A stretch of 64,000 nucleotides of DNA from Enemella dayhoffiae (GTDB lineage: Bacteria > Actinomycetota > Actinomycetes > Propionibacteriales > Propionibacteriaceae): assembly GCF_002250625.1 (NCBI RefSeq), contig NZ_NMVQ01000004.1, positions 62,001 to 126,000 on the forward strand, in the 5' to 3' direction. Under the pieces are notes generated by a model. That model was not told the DNA's origin. It saw only the letters and a program-made list of their open reading frames with translations, and searched no databases. Made by a program: the position numbers and the translations under genes. Every line of letters begins with the position of its first letter. Positions within the stretch are counted from its first letter, which is position 1. Below, piece by piece: positions 44,131-55,408 of the stretch.

Positions 44131-45669
44131 TCAGCGAGTACGCCGACGCGAGACCGCGCGCTGGCGGCGCTGCGACACCACGGCAGCGGGACGCTGCTGG
44201 GCGGTGGCCGCGGTGCCGTCGTCGGTGGTACCGCTCGACTGCTGGGTGGTGGTGCCGGTCGTGGTCGTCGCGGCCGGCTTCGGCGTCGCCGTGGTCGTCG
44301 CCCCGGCCGTGGCCCGCTTGGTGGTAGCCGCCTTGGTGGCCGTGGCCGAAGTAGTCGCCTTGGTTGTGCTCGAGGAGGACGCCTTGGCAGTGGCCGGACG
44401 CGGGGTGGCTGTCGCGCTGCTGGACGCCTTCACCGTCGCCGCCTTGGCCGTGGATGTGCTGGCGGACGAAGATGCACTCGCCGTTGCGCTTGCGCTCTGG
44501 GTCGGCGTGACCGGCGTGTCCGGCTTCCCATCCTGGCTCGGCGTAGCGGTCGGGGTCGGGGTCGGGGTCGCACTCGGGCTCGCACTCGGAGAGGGGCTCG
44601 GGGTCGGAGCCTGTGACGGTGCCGGCTGGAAGGTGGGGGGCGGTTGAACGCCAGTGGGCGACCAAGCGTCCAGTACCCCTTCGCTCGGGAACCAAGGCTC
44701 CTCATAGCCGAAGTCACTGGGCGTCACGGTTCCGCTGATCGTGCCGTCCTTGCCCTTGAGGCCCGAGGGCTTCCCGTTGACAGTCACATCGATACGCCCA
44801 TTCGGGTGCACGACCACGCTAAGCGTGATGGACCGCTTCGCTCCAGTCGTGTCGGTGATCTCATACCGGAGGAAGTACACCCCCGGCAGGCGAGGCGCTT
44901 CCACAGAGAGAGCGAGACTCTTGCCGTCATCGGAGAACTGGGCGGTGGCATTGCCGAACTCGATCAGAGTGGGATCGGGCGTTTCCGGCGGGTTCGTGGT
45001 GGGCGGGTTGGTGACCGGGGGCCGCGTCGTGGTCGGGTTGCTGCCAGGGTGGGTGGGCACTGGAGGAACGCTGCCGGTACCGGGGCCGGGCTGGGTCGTC
45101 ACGCTGCCAGGGCCGGGCTGGGTGGTCACGCTGCCGGTCGCCTGCGGACCGGGCTGGGTGCCACCGGTCTGGCTTCCCCCGGAGTCGTTACCGACGGGCT
45201 GGGCGGAGTCGCCCTCGGGGGCGGCGGGGCCGACGGGCACGGGGGCCAGGGTGGCGGGGCCGGACGCAGCGGTGGTCGGAGCAGCGGTCGAGCCGCCGGG
45301 GGCCGGGGTGGCACCCGGGTCGCGACCGGGGCCCTGGCTGCCGTCGGAGCCGGAGGTGTCGCGGCCGACACCGCCGCCGGTCTCGTCCTCGCTGCCGGGC
45401 CGCTGACCGGAGGTGCCGGGGTCAGCGGTCGGGTCGGTCGCCGGAGGAGTCGCGCCACCGGGCGGCGGGGTGGTCGAGCGTCCCGAGGTGGAGGGGCCAG
45501 AGGAGGTCGAGCTACCGGGGGCGATCGTCTGCTGAGCCGTCGGGTTGGTCTCCTCAGACTTCTTGTCACCGGTGAAGGCGATCGCTCCTGCGATCAGCAT
45601 GACCAGGGCGACGACTGCTGAGAGCGTCCACCCGATCAGTCCCTTGCGCGAGGCGCTGTTCTCAGCCAC
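44131..45669 (-). CDS. Membrane-anchored Ser/Thr/Pro-rich surface protein
   Basis: A 512-residue protein with a short cytosolic N-terminus and a membrane helix (about residues 10-32). A long Thr/Pro/Gly/Ser-rich stalk (35-225) follows, then a compact domain of about 100 residues (LIEFGNATAQFSDDGKSLALSV...VYFLRYEITDTTGAKRSITLSVVV) that looks like an Ig/cadherin-type beta domain, and a second low-complexity stalk of Ala, Thr, Ser and Lys ending in RRQRAVSRRRTR. The start is GTG 45669, with GGGGA upstream; a TAGGGT (45719-45724) may be its -10 box. It is first in the three-gene set with the beta-propeller proteins. Confidence 0.72.
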   Translation of the reverse strand: MAENSASRKGLIGWTLSAVVALVMLIAGAIAFTGDKKSEETNPTAQQTIAPGSSTSSGPSTSGRSTTPPPGGATPPATDPTADPGTSGQRPGSEDETGGGVGRDTSGSDGSQGPGRDPGATPAPGGSTAAPTTAASGPATLAPVPVGPAAPEGDSAQPVGNDSGGSQTGGTQPGPQATGSVTTQPGPGSVTTQPGPGTGSVPPVPTHPGSNPTTTRPPVTNPPTTNPPETPDPTLIEFGNATAQFSDDGKSLALSVEAPRLPGVYFLRYEITDTTGAKRSITLSVVVHPNGRIDVTVNGKPSGLKGKDGTISGTVTPSDFGYEEPWFPSEGVLDAWSPTGVQPPPTFQPAPSQAPTPSPSPSASPSATPTPTPTATPSQDGKPDTPVTPTQSASATASASSSASTSTAKAATVKASSSATATPRPATAKASSSSTTKATTSATATKAATTKRATAGATTTATPKPAATTTTGTTTQQSSGTTDDGTAATAQQRPAAVVSQRRQRAVSRRRTR

Positions 45670-45718
45670 GTCCCAAATCCCCTCATCTGCGGCAGACGGC
45701 CGTATTCGTCCACCGGCG

Positions 45719-45724
45719 ACCCTA
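45719..45724 (-). promoter_or_regulatory. Candidate -10 box of the three-gene membrane-protein set
   Basis: On the minus strand TAGGGT, about 50 bases before the GTG at 45669 and downstream of the hairpin behind hisH. It would give a leader of some 40 bases. No -35 element was identified. Confidence 0.35.
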
Positions 45725-45731
45725 GTGCACC

Positions 45732-45756
45732 CGGGGTCACAGTCCGGTGAACCCCG
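45732..45756. terminator. Weak hairpin behind hisH
   Basis: CGGGGT (45732-45737) and ACCCCG (45751-45756) form a 6-bp stem with a 13-base loop, 13 bases after the hisH stop. No T run follows. It may partly separate the hisDCBH message from the membrane-protein genes downstream. Confidence 0.3.
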
Positions 45757-45769
45757 AGAGACTTCTCAG

Positions 45770-46396
45770 TTACGCGCGCAATCCGAGTGTCCAGCCGGTC
45801 AGAAGGCAAACTCCGGCATGCCCTGACTTTTCAGGGTGGAACTGCGTCCCGGCCAGCGCTCCCTGCTCCACCGCGGCCACGAAACGATCCGACTCCACCT
45901 CGCACCAGGTCGCCCGCTCCAGGCCCTCGTCGCGGCGTACCCCGTAGCTGTGCACGAAATAGAACCGCTCGTCCCCCAGCTCCGCGAACAGCGCCGACCC
46001 CTCGGCCGCGCGGACGGTGTTCCAGCCCATGTGCGGCAGCCGCTGCACCTGCAACCGCTCCACCTTTCCGGGGAGTACGCCGACTCCAGCGGTCCGCTCG
46101 CCGTGCTCGATCCCCTCGGTGAACAGGATCTGGAACCCCACACAGATGCCCAGCACCGGCCGCCCGGCCGCCACCCGCTGCCGGATCACCTCATCGCCCC
46201 CGACCCGCCGAAGCCCCGCCATGCAGGCCGCGAACGCGCCCACCCCGGGCACCACCAACCCGTCGGCGGCCAGCGCCTCGTCGGGGTCGCTGGTCAGGCT
46301 CACCTCCACCCCGGTGCGGGCCATCGCCCGGTACGCCGAGCGCAGGTTCCCCGAGCCGTAGTCGAGGATCGCGACCCGTGGCGCGGCGTCGCTCAC
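45770..46396 (-). CDS. hisH: Imidazole glycerol phosphate synthase, glutaminase subunit
   Basis: A class I glutamine amidotransferase (208 residues) that supplies ammonia to HisF. The catalytic Cys is in [10 protein letters not shown] near residue 84. The His-Glu pair is in TQFHPEKSG near residue 190. The N-terminus [17 protein letters not shown] is the family signature. The start is GTG 46396, which overlaps the hisB stop (GTGA), so it is coupled to hisB. Its partner hisF is not in the window and hisA is 12.5 kb downstream, which breaks the usual hisH-hisA-hisF order. Confidence 0.94.
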   Translation of the reverse strand: MSDAAPRVAILDYGSGNLRSAYRAMARTGVEVSLTSDPDEALAADGLVVPGVGAFAACMAGLRRVGGDEVIRQRVAAGRPVLGICVGFQILFTEGIEHGERTAGVGVLPGKVERLQVQRLPHMGWNTVRAAEGSALFAELGDERFYFVHSYGVRRDEGLERATWCEVESDRFVAAVEQGALAGTQFHPEKSGHAGVCLLTGWTLGLRA

Positions 46397-47019
46397 AGGG
46401 CGCCCTTGGTGCTCGGCACCCCGGACACCCGCGGGTCGGGCTCGATCGCCGTCCGCAGCGCCCGCGCCAACGCCTTGATCTGCGCCTCGACGATGTGGTG
46501 CGGGTCGCGGCCGCGGACCAGCGCCAGGTGGATGCACAGCCCCGCGTTGTGTGCCAGGGTCTCCACGATGTGTCGGGTCATCGAGCCGACATAGGGCGTA
46601 CCGGGGCGTCCGTCGGGGGTCGGCCCGCCGCCGATCAACACGTACGCCTGACCCTCCGGCTCGCCGGTGTGCACGCAGTAGGGCCGCCCGGCGACGTCGA
46701 CCACGCAGGTCGCCAGCGCCTCGTCCAGCGGTACCGCGGCGTCACCGAAACGCCGGATCCCGGACTTGTCACCGAGCGCCTTGCCCAGCGCCTGGCCGAG
46801 CACGATCGCGGTGTCCTCGACCACGTGGTGGGCGTCGATCCACACGTCGCCGGTGGCCTCGATGCTCAGGTCGATCAGCGAGTGCTTGGCCAGCGAGGTG
46901 AGCAGGTGGTCATAGAAACCGACCCCGGTGCTGACGTCGGCCCGGCCGCTGCCGTCCAGGTCGACGCTGACGCTGACCTGTGACTCCGAGGTCCTGCGTT
47001 CGATCGTTGCGGTACGCAT
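46393..47019 (-). CDS. hisB: Imidazoleglycerol-phosphate dehydratase
   Basis: A manganese-dependent enzyme that removes water from imidazoleglycerol phosphate, step six of histidine synthesis. It has 208 residues and is monofunctional. Metal-binding motifs are [30 protein letters not shown] and the second half [16 protein letters not shown] with [24 protein letters not shown] precedes ATG 47019, which directly abuts the hisC stop. Confidence 0.96.
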   Translation of the reverse strand: MRTATIERRTSESQVSVSVDLDGSGRADVSTGVGFYDHLLTSLAKHSLIDLSIEATGDVWIDAHHVVEDTAIVLGQALGKALGDKSGIRRFGDAAVPLDEALATCVVDVAGRPYCVHTGEPEGQAYVLIGGGPTPDGRPGTPYVGSMTRHIVETLAHNAGLCIHLALVRGRDPHHIVEAQIKALARALRTAIEPDPRVSGVPSTKGAL

Positions 47020-48162
47020 TCAGCGCTCCCTCTCCGGTCCCTGAGCCTGTCGAAGGGACTCCAATTTCCGTGACAGCGAATCCTTGAACGCCTGCAGTTC
47101 TTCCGGCGTACCGATCGAGACCCGCAGCATCCCCTCGGGCCCGGTCTCCCGAATCAGTACGCCATCATCCAGCAGCGCCTGCCAGACCGCGTGCCGGTCG
47201 GCGAAGCGGCCGAACAGCACGAAGTTGGCGTCGCTCGGCACGACCTCCAGGCCCTGGCCGCGCAGCCAGTCGACCAGCTCGTCGCGGCCGGCCCGCAACT
47301 CGTCCACGTGGCCCATCATCTCGGCGGCGTTGTCCAGCGCCACGCAGGCGACGGCCTGGGTGACCGTCGACAGGTGGTACGGCAACCGGATGATCCGGCA
47401 GGCGTCCACCACCGCCGACGAGGCGGCCAGGTAACCGAGCCGGCCCCCGGCGAACGCGAACGCCTTGGACATGGTCCTCGACACGACCAGCCGCGGGTGC
47501 TCCGGCAGCAGCTCCAGCGCGCTCGGCGTACCCGGCCGGACGAACTCCTGGTACGCCTCGTCGACCACCACGATCCCGGGCGCGGCCTCCAGCAGAGCCC
47601 GGACGGTGTCCAGCCCGGTCGCGGTGCCGGTCGGGTTGTTCGGGGTGGTCAGCACCACCACGTCGGGGCGGTGCTGCTGCACGGCGGCCACGGCCAGCTC
47701 CGGGGTCAGCGTGAAGTCCTCGGCGCGCGGCGCGGTCAGATAGCGGGTGTGGGTGTTGCGGGCGTACTCGGGATACATCGAATACGTCGGGGTGAACGAC
47801 AGCAGCGACCGCCCCGGTCCGGCGAACGCCTGCAGCAGGTGGGTCATCACCTCGTTGGACCCGTTCGCCGCCCAGATGTTCGCCAGGCCCAACCCCTGTC
47901 CGCCCTGACGTTCGTTCAGGTACGCCGCCAGTCGCGTCCGCAGCGCGCTCGCCTCCCGGTCCGGATAGCGGTTCATCCCCGCCGCCGCCTCGGCCGCCGC
48001 GGCGGCGATCTGCCCGCGCACCCGAGCACTCGGCGGATAGGGATTCTCGTTGACGTTGAGCAGCACCGGCACGTCCAACTGCGGGGCGCCGTAGGGCTCC
48101 TCCCCCACCAGCTCCGGGCGCAGCGGCAGGTCCGCCAACGTCGCCGGTCCGGCGTCCCCCAT
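47020..48162 (-). CDS. hisC: Histidinol-phosphate aminotransferase
   Basis: A PLP-dependent fold-type I aminotransferase (380 residues) acting in step seven. It has [10 protein letters not shown] at the N-terminus, [31 protein letters not shown] and [17 protein letters not shown] with the PLP-binding Lys. The last 12 residues ([12 protein letters not shown]) are encoded by a copy of the dispersed repeat and are unlikely to be part of the fold. The ATG overlaps the hisD stop (TGATG), with GAGGAGG upstream. Confidence 0.95.
   Translation of the reverse strand: MGDAGPATLADLPLRPELVGEEPYGAPQLDVPVLLNVNENPYPPSARVRGQIAAAAAEAAAGMNRYPDREASALRTRLAAYLNERQGGQGLGLANIWAANGSNEVMTHLLQAFAGPGRSLLSFTPTYSMYPEYARNTHTRYLTAPRAEDFTLTPELAVAAVQQHRPDVVVLTTPNNPTGTATGLDTVRALLEAAPGIVVVDEAYQEFVRPGTPSALELLPEHPRLVVSRTMSKAFAFAGGRLGYLAASSAVVDACRIIRLPYHLSTVTQAVACVALDNAAEMMGHVDELRAGRDELVDWLRGQGLEVVPSDANFVLFGRFADRHAVWQALLDDGVLIRETGPEGMLRVSIGTPEELQAFKDSLSRKLESLRQAQGPERER
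47041..47057. repeat. Dispersed repeat CTGAGCCTGTCGAAGGG within the 3' end of hisC
   Basis: The same 17-bp sequence as at 11049. It codes (on the minus strand) for part of the HisC tail and lies 20-40 bases before the hisB start. Confidence 0.75.
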
Positions 48163-49523
48163 CAGTCGGCCTCCTCGTCGAAGCGCACGCTGATCGCGGC
48201 TCCGTGGGCCGGCAACTGCTCGGCCTCGGCGAAGGTCTCGACCTCCCGGCGCACCTCGGCCAGTGCCCCGCGGTCGTAGTGGATCAGGTGCACCTCACGC
48301 AGGAACGACTTCACGTTCAGCCCGCTGCTGTGCTTGGCGGCTCCGGCGGTCGGGAGCACGTGGGTCGAGCCGGCGCAGTAGTCGCCCAGCGACACCGGCG
48401 AATAGCCGCCGATGAAGATGGCGCCGGCGTTGGTCACCCGCTGGGCGAGGTCGAACGCGTTGTGGGTGTGGATCTCCAGGTGTTCGGCGGCATAGGCGTC
48501 CACGACGGCGAGACCCTGTTCAAGGTCGTCGACCAGCACCACCCCGGACTGCTCGCCGGTGAGCGCGGTGCGGATCCGCTCGACGTGCCGGGTACGCCCC
48601 AACTGCGGCTCGAGCTGGGCCTCGACCGCGGCGGCCAACTCGGCGGAATCGGTGACCAGCACCGAACCGGCCAACGGGTCGTGCTCGGCCTGGGAGATCA
48701 GGTCGGCGGCGACGTGGGCGGGGTTGGCGGAGTCGTCGGCGAGGATGGCGATCTCGGTCGGGCCCGCCTCGGAGTCGATCCCGATCTTCCCCTTCAGCAG
48801 CCGCTTGGCGGCCACGACGTAGATGTTGCCGGGGCCGGTCACCAGGTCGACCGGCTCGCACAGCCCGGGCACCCCGTGGGCGAACATCGCCACCGCCTGG
48901 GCGCCGCCCACGGCGTACACCTCGTCGATGCCGAGGATCGAGCAGAGCGCCAGGATGTTCGGGTGCGGCTCGCCACCGAACTCGACCTGCGGCGGCGAGG
49001 TGACCGCGATCGAGCCGACGCCGGCGACCTGCGCCGGGACGACGTTCATGATCACGCTCGAGGCGAGCGGGGCCAGCCCGCCGGGCACATAGAGCCCGAC
49101 CCGGTTGACCGGGATCAGCTTCTGGATCACCCGGGCGCCGCGGTCCACGTCGACGGCCACCGAGGTGTCCCCCAGCTCGGCCAGGCTGACCTGACGGCGC
49201 CGCTCGATGGCCAGCTCGAAGGCTTCTCGGACCTGCGCGTCGAGTTGCTTCTCGGCCGCGGCCAGCCGCTCGACCGGCACCCGGAAGCTGTCCGGCACGA
49301 CCTTGTCGAAGCGTTCCGACAGCTCGCGCAGGGCCTCCTCGCCGCGGGTGGCAACCGCCTCGACCACCGGGCGTACCGCCGCCATCGCCTGCTCCACGTC
49401 GAACGCCGCCCGCGGCACGACCTTGGACAGCTCGGCCCCGGAGCCTGCGCGATGACCGCGCAGGTCGATCACCCGCAGCAGCGCCTCGGCGGGACGGGTG
49501 GTGTTCGACTCGGTTTCAGGCAC
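48162..49523 (-). CDS. hisD: Histidinol dehydrogenase
   Basis: Zinc enzyme that oxidises histidinol to histidine with NAD in two steps, the last of the pathway. It has 453 residues on the chosen start. Visible are [52 protein letters not shown] and the zinc/substrate segment [13 protein letters not shown], and near the end [19 protein letters not shown]. The start is GTG 49523, seven bases after a good -10 box, so the message is probably leaderless; a start at 49643 would overlap the divergent ATPase. It is first in hisDCBH. Confidence 0.95.
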   Translation of the reverse strand: MPETESNTTRPAEALLRVIDLRGHRAGSGAELSKVVPRAAFDVEQAMAAVRPVVEAVATRGEEALRELSERFDKVVPDSFRVPVERLAAAEKQLDAQVREAFELAIERRRQVSLAELGDTSVAVDVDRGARVIQKLIPVNRVGLYVPGGLAPLASSVIMNVVPAQVAGVGSIAVTSPPQVEFGGEPHPNILALCSILGIDEVYAVGGAQAVAMFAHGVPGLCEPVDLVTGPGNIYVVAAKRLLKGKIGIDSEAGPTEIAILADDSANPAHVAADLISQAEHDPLAGSVLVTDSAELAAAVEAQLEPQLGRTRHVERIRTALTGEQSGVVLVDDLEQGLAVVDAYAAEHLEIHTHNAFDLAQRVTNAGAIFIGGYSPVSLGDYCAGSTHVLPTAGAAKHSSGLNVKSFLREVHLIHYDRGALAEVRREVETFAEAEQLPAHGAAISVRFDEEAD

Positions 49524-49530
49524 GAGGGCG

Positions 49531-49536
49531 ATTGTA
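49531..49536 (-). promoter_or_regulatory. -10 box of the hisDCBH operon
   Basis: On the minus strand TACAAT, close to the consensus TATAAT, seven bases before the GTG of hisD. The spacing implies transcription from the start codon itself, without room for a leader peptide or attenuator. Confidence 0.6.
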
Positions 49537-49591
49537 CGGAGTCGGCGCGCTCGGCACCTGCGCATTCCGCGGGCGGTTCCCGGTGCCTGCC

Positions 49592-49597
49592 TAGGCT
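49592..49597 (+). promoter_or_regulatory. Candidate -10 box of the P-type ATPase gene (leaderless)
   Basis: TAGGCT, six bases before GTG 49604. It is back to back with the hisD promoter, about 55 bases apart. Confidence 0.5.
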
Positions 49598-49603
49598 GTC
49601 CGC

Positions 49604-52000
49604 GTGAACGATGCCGAACCGGACAGCGGGCGAGGACTGACATCGGCCGAGGTCGCCCAGCGCCGCGAGGCCGGTCAGGTCAACACCCTGCCCGATCGTT
49701 CCGGGCGCTCGGTGCCGGACATCGTCCGGGCCAACGTGTTCACGCGGATCAACGCCATCCTCGGCGTGCTGCTGGTGGTGGTGCTCTCCACCGGGTCGTT
49801 CAAGAACGCGCTCTTCGGGTTGCTGATCATCGCCAACAGCGGGATCGGCATCATCCAGGAGGTGCGCGCCAAACGCACCCTGGACCGATTGGCGATCATC
49901 GGACGCGCGCACCCGCTGGTCCGCCGCGACGGAACGCTCACCCGGGTCGATCAGGACCAGCTGGTGCTCGACGAGGTGATCGAGCTCGGACCCGGGGACC
50001 AGGTCCCGGTGGACGGAGTGGTCGTCGAATCCGGATCGCTCGAGGTGGACGAGTCGATGCTGACCGGTGAGGCCGACCCGGTGGCCAAGGATCGCGGGGA
50101 TTCCCTGCTCTCGGGCAGTTTCGTGGTGTCGGGGTCCGGCGCCTTCCGCGCGACCGCGGTGGGCGCCGAGGCGTACGCCGCGAAGCTGGCCGCCGAGGCG
50201 AGCCGCTTCACCCTGGTGGACTCCGAACTGCGTCGCGGGATCGACACCATCCTGCGCCTCGTCGGCCTCCTGCTGGTCCCGACCGGGATCCTCACGGTGA
50301 TCGTGCAACTGTTCGTGGTGCACGCCGACCTGCGCACCGCCCTGCTCGGCATGGTCGCCGCGCTGGTGCCGATGGTGCCCGAAGGCCTGGTCCTGTTGAC
50401 GTCGGTGGCGTTCGCGGTCGGGGTGGTACGCCTCGGCCGGCGGCAGTGCCTGGTCCAGGAGCTGCCCGCGATCGAGGGGCTGGCCCGGGTCGACGTGGTG
50501 TGCACCGACAAGACCGGCACGCTCACCGAGAACGGGATGCGGGTCGCCGAGATCATCCCGGTCGCCACCGACCCAGCCCATGATCCGGTCGAGCTGTTGC
50601 GCCAGCTCGCCGCCACCGACCCGCGCCCCAACGCCAGCATGGCCGCCGTGGTCGACGCCCTCGGCACGACCGAGGCCCCCTGGCCGGTCGCCGCGCTGGC
50701 GCCCTTCACCTCCGCCAGGAAGTGGTCCGGGGCCACCTTCGAATCGGGGCGCTCGCTGGTGCTCGGGGCGCCGGATGTGCTGGCGGAGCAGGGATCCCCG
50801 GCGGCACGGCGGGCCGAGGAGCTCGGGTCCCAGGGGTTGCGGGTGCTGCTGCTCGCCTCGGGCGACAACCGGGTGGACGGCGAGGCCGCCACCGTGGGAC
50901 TGCTGCCGCTGGCCCTGGTCGTGCTGGAGCAGCGATTGCGGACCGATGCGGGGGAAATCCTGGACTACTTCGCCCGCCAGAACGTGTCGGTGAAGATGGT
51001 GTCCGGCGACAACGCGATCTCGGTCGGGGCGATCGCCCGTCAGGTCGAGCTGGGCTCCGACAGCCCGCCGATCGACGCGCGATCCCTGCCCCAGCAGGAA
51101 TCCGAGTTCGCCGACGCGGTCACCGCCGGGAGCGTCTTCGGCCGCGTATCGCCGGAGCAGAAGCGGCAGCTGGTGCACGCCCTGCAGGGCCGCGGGCACA
51201 CGGTGGCGATGACCGGTGACGGGGTCAACGACGTGCTGGCGTTGAAGGACGCCGACATCGGGGTGGCGATGGGCGCCGGGTCGGAGGCCAGCCGCGCGGT
51301 CGCCCAGATCGTGCTGCTGGACAATCGATTCGCCACCCTGCCCCACGTCGTGGCCGAGGGCCGTCGGGTGATCGGGAACATCGAACGGGTGGCCACGCTG
51401 TTCCTGACCAAGACGGTCTATTCGGTGCTGCTGGCGCTGCTGGTCGGGGCATTCACGATGCCGTTCCCATTCGTTCCACTGCACATCACCATCACCGCCT
51501 GGTTCACCATCGGGATCCCGGCCTTCCTGCTCTCGCTGGCCCCGAACGCCGAGCGGGCGCGGTCGGGGTTCGTGCGTCGGGTGATGGGTCGAGCGGTTCC
51601 CGCGGGGGTGATCATCGCCGTGGCCAGCTTCGTCACCTATCGGCTGCTGTTCTCCCGGATCGCGGCCGGGGAGGCGAGTCGGGAGCAGGTGTCCAGCGCG
51701 GTGCTGATCGTGGTGATCGCGATCGCCATGTGGGTGCTGGCCGTGGTCGCCCGTCCCTACCGCCCCTGGAAGGTGGCGCTGCTGGTGCTGAGCGTGGTGG
51801 CGTACGTCGCCATGTTCACGATTCCGGTTCTGGCGCGCTTCTTCACCCTCGACGTGGGGCGTCCGGAGATGCTGGTGGTGCCGGCGGTGGCGGCGATCAT
51901 CGGCATCGTGCTGGTCGAGGTTTCCTGGCTGGTGGGGAATCGGCTGCGGGCGCGGTCGGCGTCCGGACCCGGCTGGGCCGTCCGCGGGTCAGCGGCCTAG
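49604..52000 (+). CDS. P-type cation-transporting ATPase (CtpE-like)
   Basis: A 798-residue membrane pump. Actuator-domain motif MLTGEADPV near residue 147, the transmembrane motif VPEGL (about 260), the phosphorylation site [12 protein letters not shown] near 305, the nucleotide-binding segment [10 protein letters not shown], and the hinge [22 protein letters not shown] with [13 protein letters not shown]. Eight to ten helices are likely. The PEGL variant and the overall pattern fit mycobacterial CtpE, a Ca2+ uptake ATPase, but ion specificity is inferred from this resemblance only. It starts with GTG, divergent from hisD. Its TAG stop forms part of the next gene's -10 box. Confidence 0.85.
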   Translation: MNDAEPDSGRGLTSAEVAQRREAGQVNTLPDRSGRSVPDIVRANVFTRINAILGVLLVVVLSTGSFKNALFGLLIIANSGIGIIQEVRAKRTLDRLAIIGRAHPLVRRDGTLTRVDQDQLVLDEVIELGPGDQVPVDGVVVESGSLEVDESMLTGEADPVAKDRGDSLLSGSFVVSGSGAFRATAVGAEAYAAKLAAEASRFTLVDSELRRGIDTILRLVGLLLVPTGILTVIVQLFVVHADLRTALLGMVAALVPMVPEGLVLLTSVAFAVGVVRLGRRQCLVQELPAIEGLARVDVVCTDKTGTLTENGMRVAEIIPVATDPAHDPVELLRQLAATDPRPNASMAAVVDALGTTEAPWPVAALAPFTSARKWSGATFESGRSLVLGAPDVLAEQGSPAARRAEELGSQGLRVLLLASGDNRVDGEAATVGLLPLALVVLEQRLRTDAGEILDYFARQNVSVKMVSGDNAISVGAIARQVELGSDSPPIDARSLPQQESEFADAVTAGSVFGRVSPEQKRQLVHALQGRGHTVAMTGDGVNDVLALKDADIGVAMGAGSEASRAVAQIVLLDNRFATLPHVVAEGRRVIGNIERVATLFLTKTVYSVLLALLVGAFTMPFPFVPLHITITAWFTIGIPAFLLSLAPNAERARSGFVRRVMGRAVPAGVIIAVASFVTYRLLFSRIAAGEASREQVSSAVLIVVIAIAMWVLAVVARPYRPWKVALLVLSVVAYVAMFTIPVLARFFTLDVGRPEMLVVPAVAAIIGIVLVEVSWLVGNRLRARSASGPGWAVRGSAA

Positions 52001-52003
52001 GAT
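51998..52003 (+). promoter_or_regulatory. Candidate -10 box of the alpha/beta-hydrolase gene (leaderless)
   Basis: TAGGAT, seven bases before ATG 52011. Its first three bases are the stop codon of the ATPase gene. Confidence 0.5.
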
Positions 52004-52010
52004 CACGAAA

Positions 52011-52865
52011 ATGGAGTCGGTGCTGCACACGTCCGCAGGCCCGGTGGAGGCCACCGTGCTGCCCGGTGAGCTCTCCCCCGTGCTCTTCTTCGGCGGTGGG
52101 CACTGCACGGCGCAGACCCCGTGCGGGCAGCAGTTGTACGCCGAACTCGGCCACACGGTGGTCACGGTGTCGCGGCCCGGTTATGGCAGGACCGGGGTGG
52201 GCCCGTTGACGGCCGCCGAGTTCGCCCCGCTGCTGGGTGAGGTGTGCGACCTGCTGGACCTGGCCGCCATCGCGGCCTGTGTCGGGGTGTCGTCCGGCGG
52301 CATGCAGGCCGTGCACGCCGCGCTGGCCATGGGTGATCGGGTGCGGTCGTTGGTGCTGCACAGTGCGGCGCCGTCGGCGCTGCCCTTTCCGGACGTACCG
52401 GCGCAGCGGGCGGCGGCCAGATTGATGTTCGCCCCCGGCACCGAGGACGCGACCTGGGCGGGGGTACGCCGCCTGGTGCGGAGCGATTCCGGGTTGCGCC
52501 GGATGCTCGGCACGCTGAGTCGGCTGCCGGCCGTGCGCTGGTGGCCCGATCTGACCGCCACCGATCTGGCCGCCGCCCGGGAAACCTTCTGCGGCATGGA
52601 TTCCGGGAGCGGCTTCCTGCTCGACGTGCGCCAGGGGACCGCCGCGTTGGCGACCTTCCGGACGGCCGCCCTGGCCCGGGTGGGCGTACCCACGCTGGTC
52701 ACCGGCAGCCAGCACGACGCCGGCGTGTCCTGGGCCCACGCCGAGAGCCAGGCGCGACTGATTCCCGGCGCCGAGCTGGTGGACACCGAGGCACCGACCC
52801 ACTTCTTCTGGATCGGCCCCACCCGCGGCCGGGTCACCGCCGCCATCGAACGCTTCCTCGCCTGA
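52011..52865 (+). CDS. Alpha/beta-hydrolase
   Basis: A 284-residue hydrolase of the broad alpha/beta fold. The nucleophile elbow is GVSSGG near residues 91-96 (Ser nucleophile). The oxyanion region lies near FFGGGH, the acid is probably in VTGSQHDAG, and the catalytic His is in APTHFFWIG near residue 264. A small cap domain lies between about residues 125 and 215. No signal peptide is present. The substrate cannot be told. The start ATG is supported by the -10-like hexamer; the gene may be read with the ATPase or on its own. Confidence 0.8.
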   Translation: MESVLHTSAGPVEATVLPGELSPVLFFGGGHCTAQTPCGQQLYAELGHTVVTVSRPGYGRTGVGPLTAAEFAPLLGEVCDLLDLAAIAACVGVSSGGMQAVHAALAMGDRVRSLVLHSAAPSALPFPDVPAQRAAARLMFAPGTEDATWAGVRRLVRSDSGLRRMLGTLSRLPAVRWWPDLTATDLAAARETFCGMDSGSGFLLDVRQGTAALATFRTAALARVGVPTLVTGSQHDAGVSWAHAESQARLIPGAELVDTEAPTHFFWIGPTRGRVTAAIERFLA

Positions 52866-52879
52866 GCTAAAAACGTTGG

Positions 52880-52894
52880 CTGAGCCTGTCGAAG
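52880..52894. repeat. Dispersed repeat CTGAGCCTGTCGAAG
   Basis: A copy in the 55-base gap between the convergent hydrolase and catalase genes, flanked by two copies of GTTGGCTGAG (52875 and 52903 regions). Confidence 0.7.
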
Positions 52895-52920
52895 CCACCC
52901 ATGTTGGCTGAGGGTGGTGA

Positions 52921-55128
<2,208 letters not shown>

Positions 55129-55322
55129 GGCATCCTCCTGCGGAGTGGCGGGCACGCGAAACGCATGCTGAGCACACCACGCTACAGACCAATGTCGACT
55201 TGTCATCCCCCGGGGGGGTCCACGCTCCCGACCGGGTCGGCAGGCGGAGCCTGCGGAGCGACGCCCAAGTGTGTCGGGGAACCCGTCGAGAGGGGGCCAT
55301 CCGGCGCGTGACTGGAGTGGCC

Positions 55323-55339
55323 AAAGTTTTTCGAACTTT
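55323..55339. repeat. Small AT-rich inverted repeat between katE and the HNH gene
   Basis: AAAGTT-N5-AACTTT in the 280-base gap between the divergent katE and HNH genes. It stands out because it is AT-rich, and could be a regulator site or part of the katE promoter. Two CCGTTTCGGG direct repeats follow (55351 region). I see nothing else in the gap. Confidence 0.4.
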
Positions 55340-55408
55340 TTCTGCCCACACAGCCGTTTCGGGCCGTTTCGGGGTCGGACTGTCAGACCCGGCTGATGTG
55401 ATTGGACC

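Noticed and set aside
40837-44616. Antisense open frame of about 1260 codons across the beta-propeller genes
   Set aside because: It spans three genes and the gaps between them, and its product has biased His/Gly/Arg composition. The sense genes have coherent membrane and propeller structure.
48162-49643. Start of hisD at 49643
   Set aside because: It would overlap the divergent ATPase gene and add 40 residues without similarity to HisD. The GTG at 49523 follows a good -10 box.
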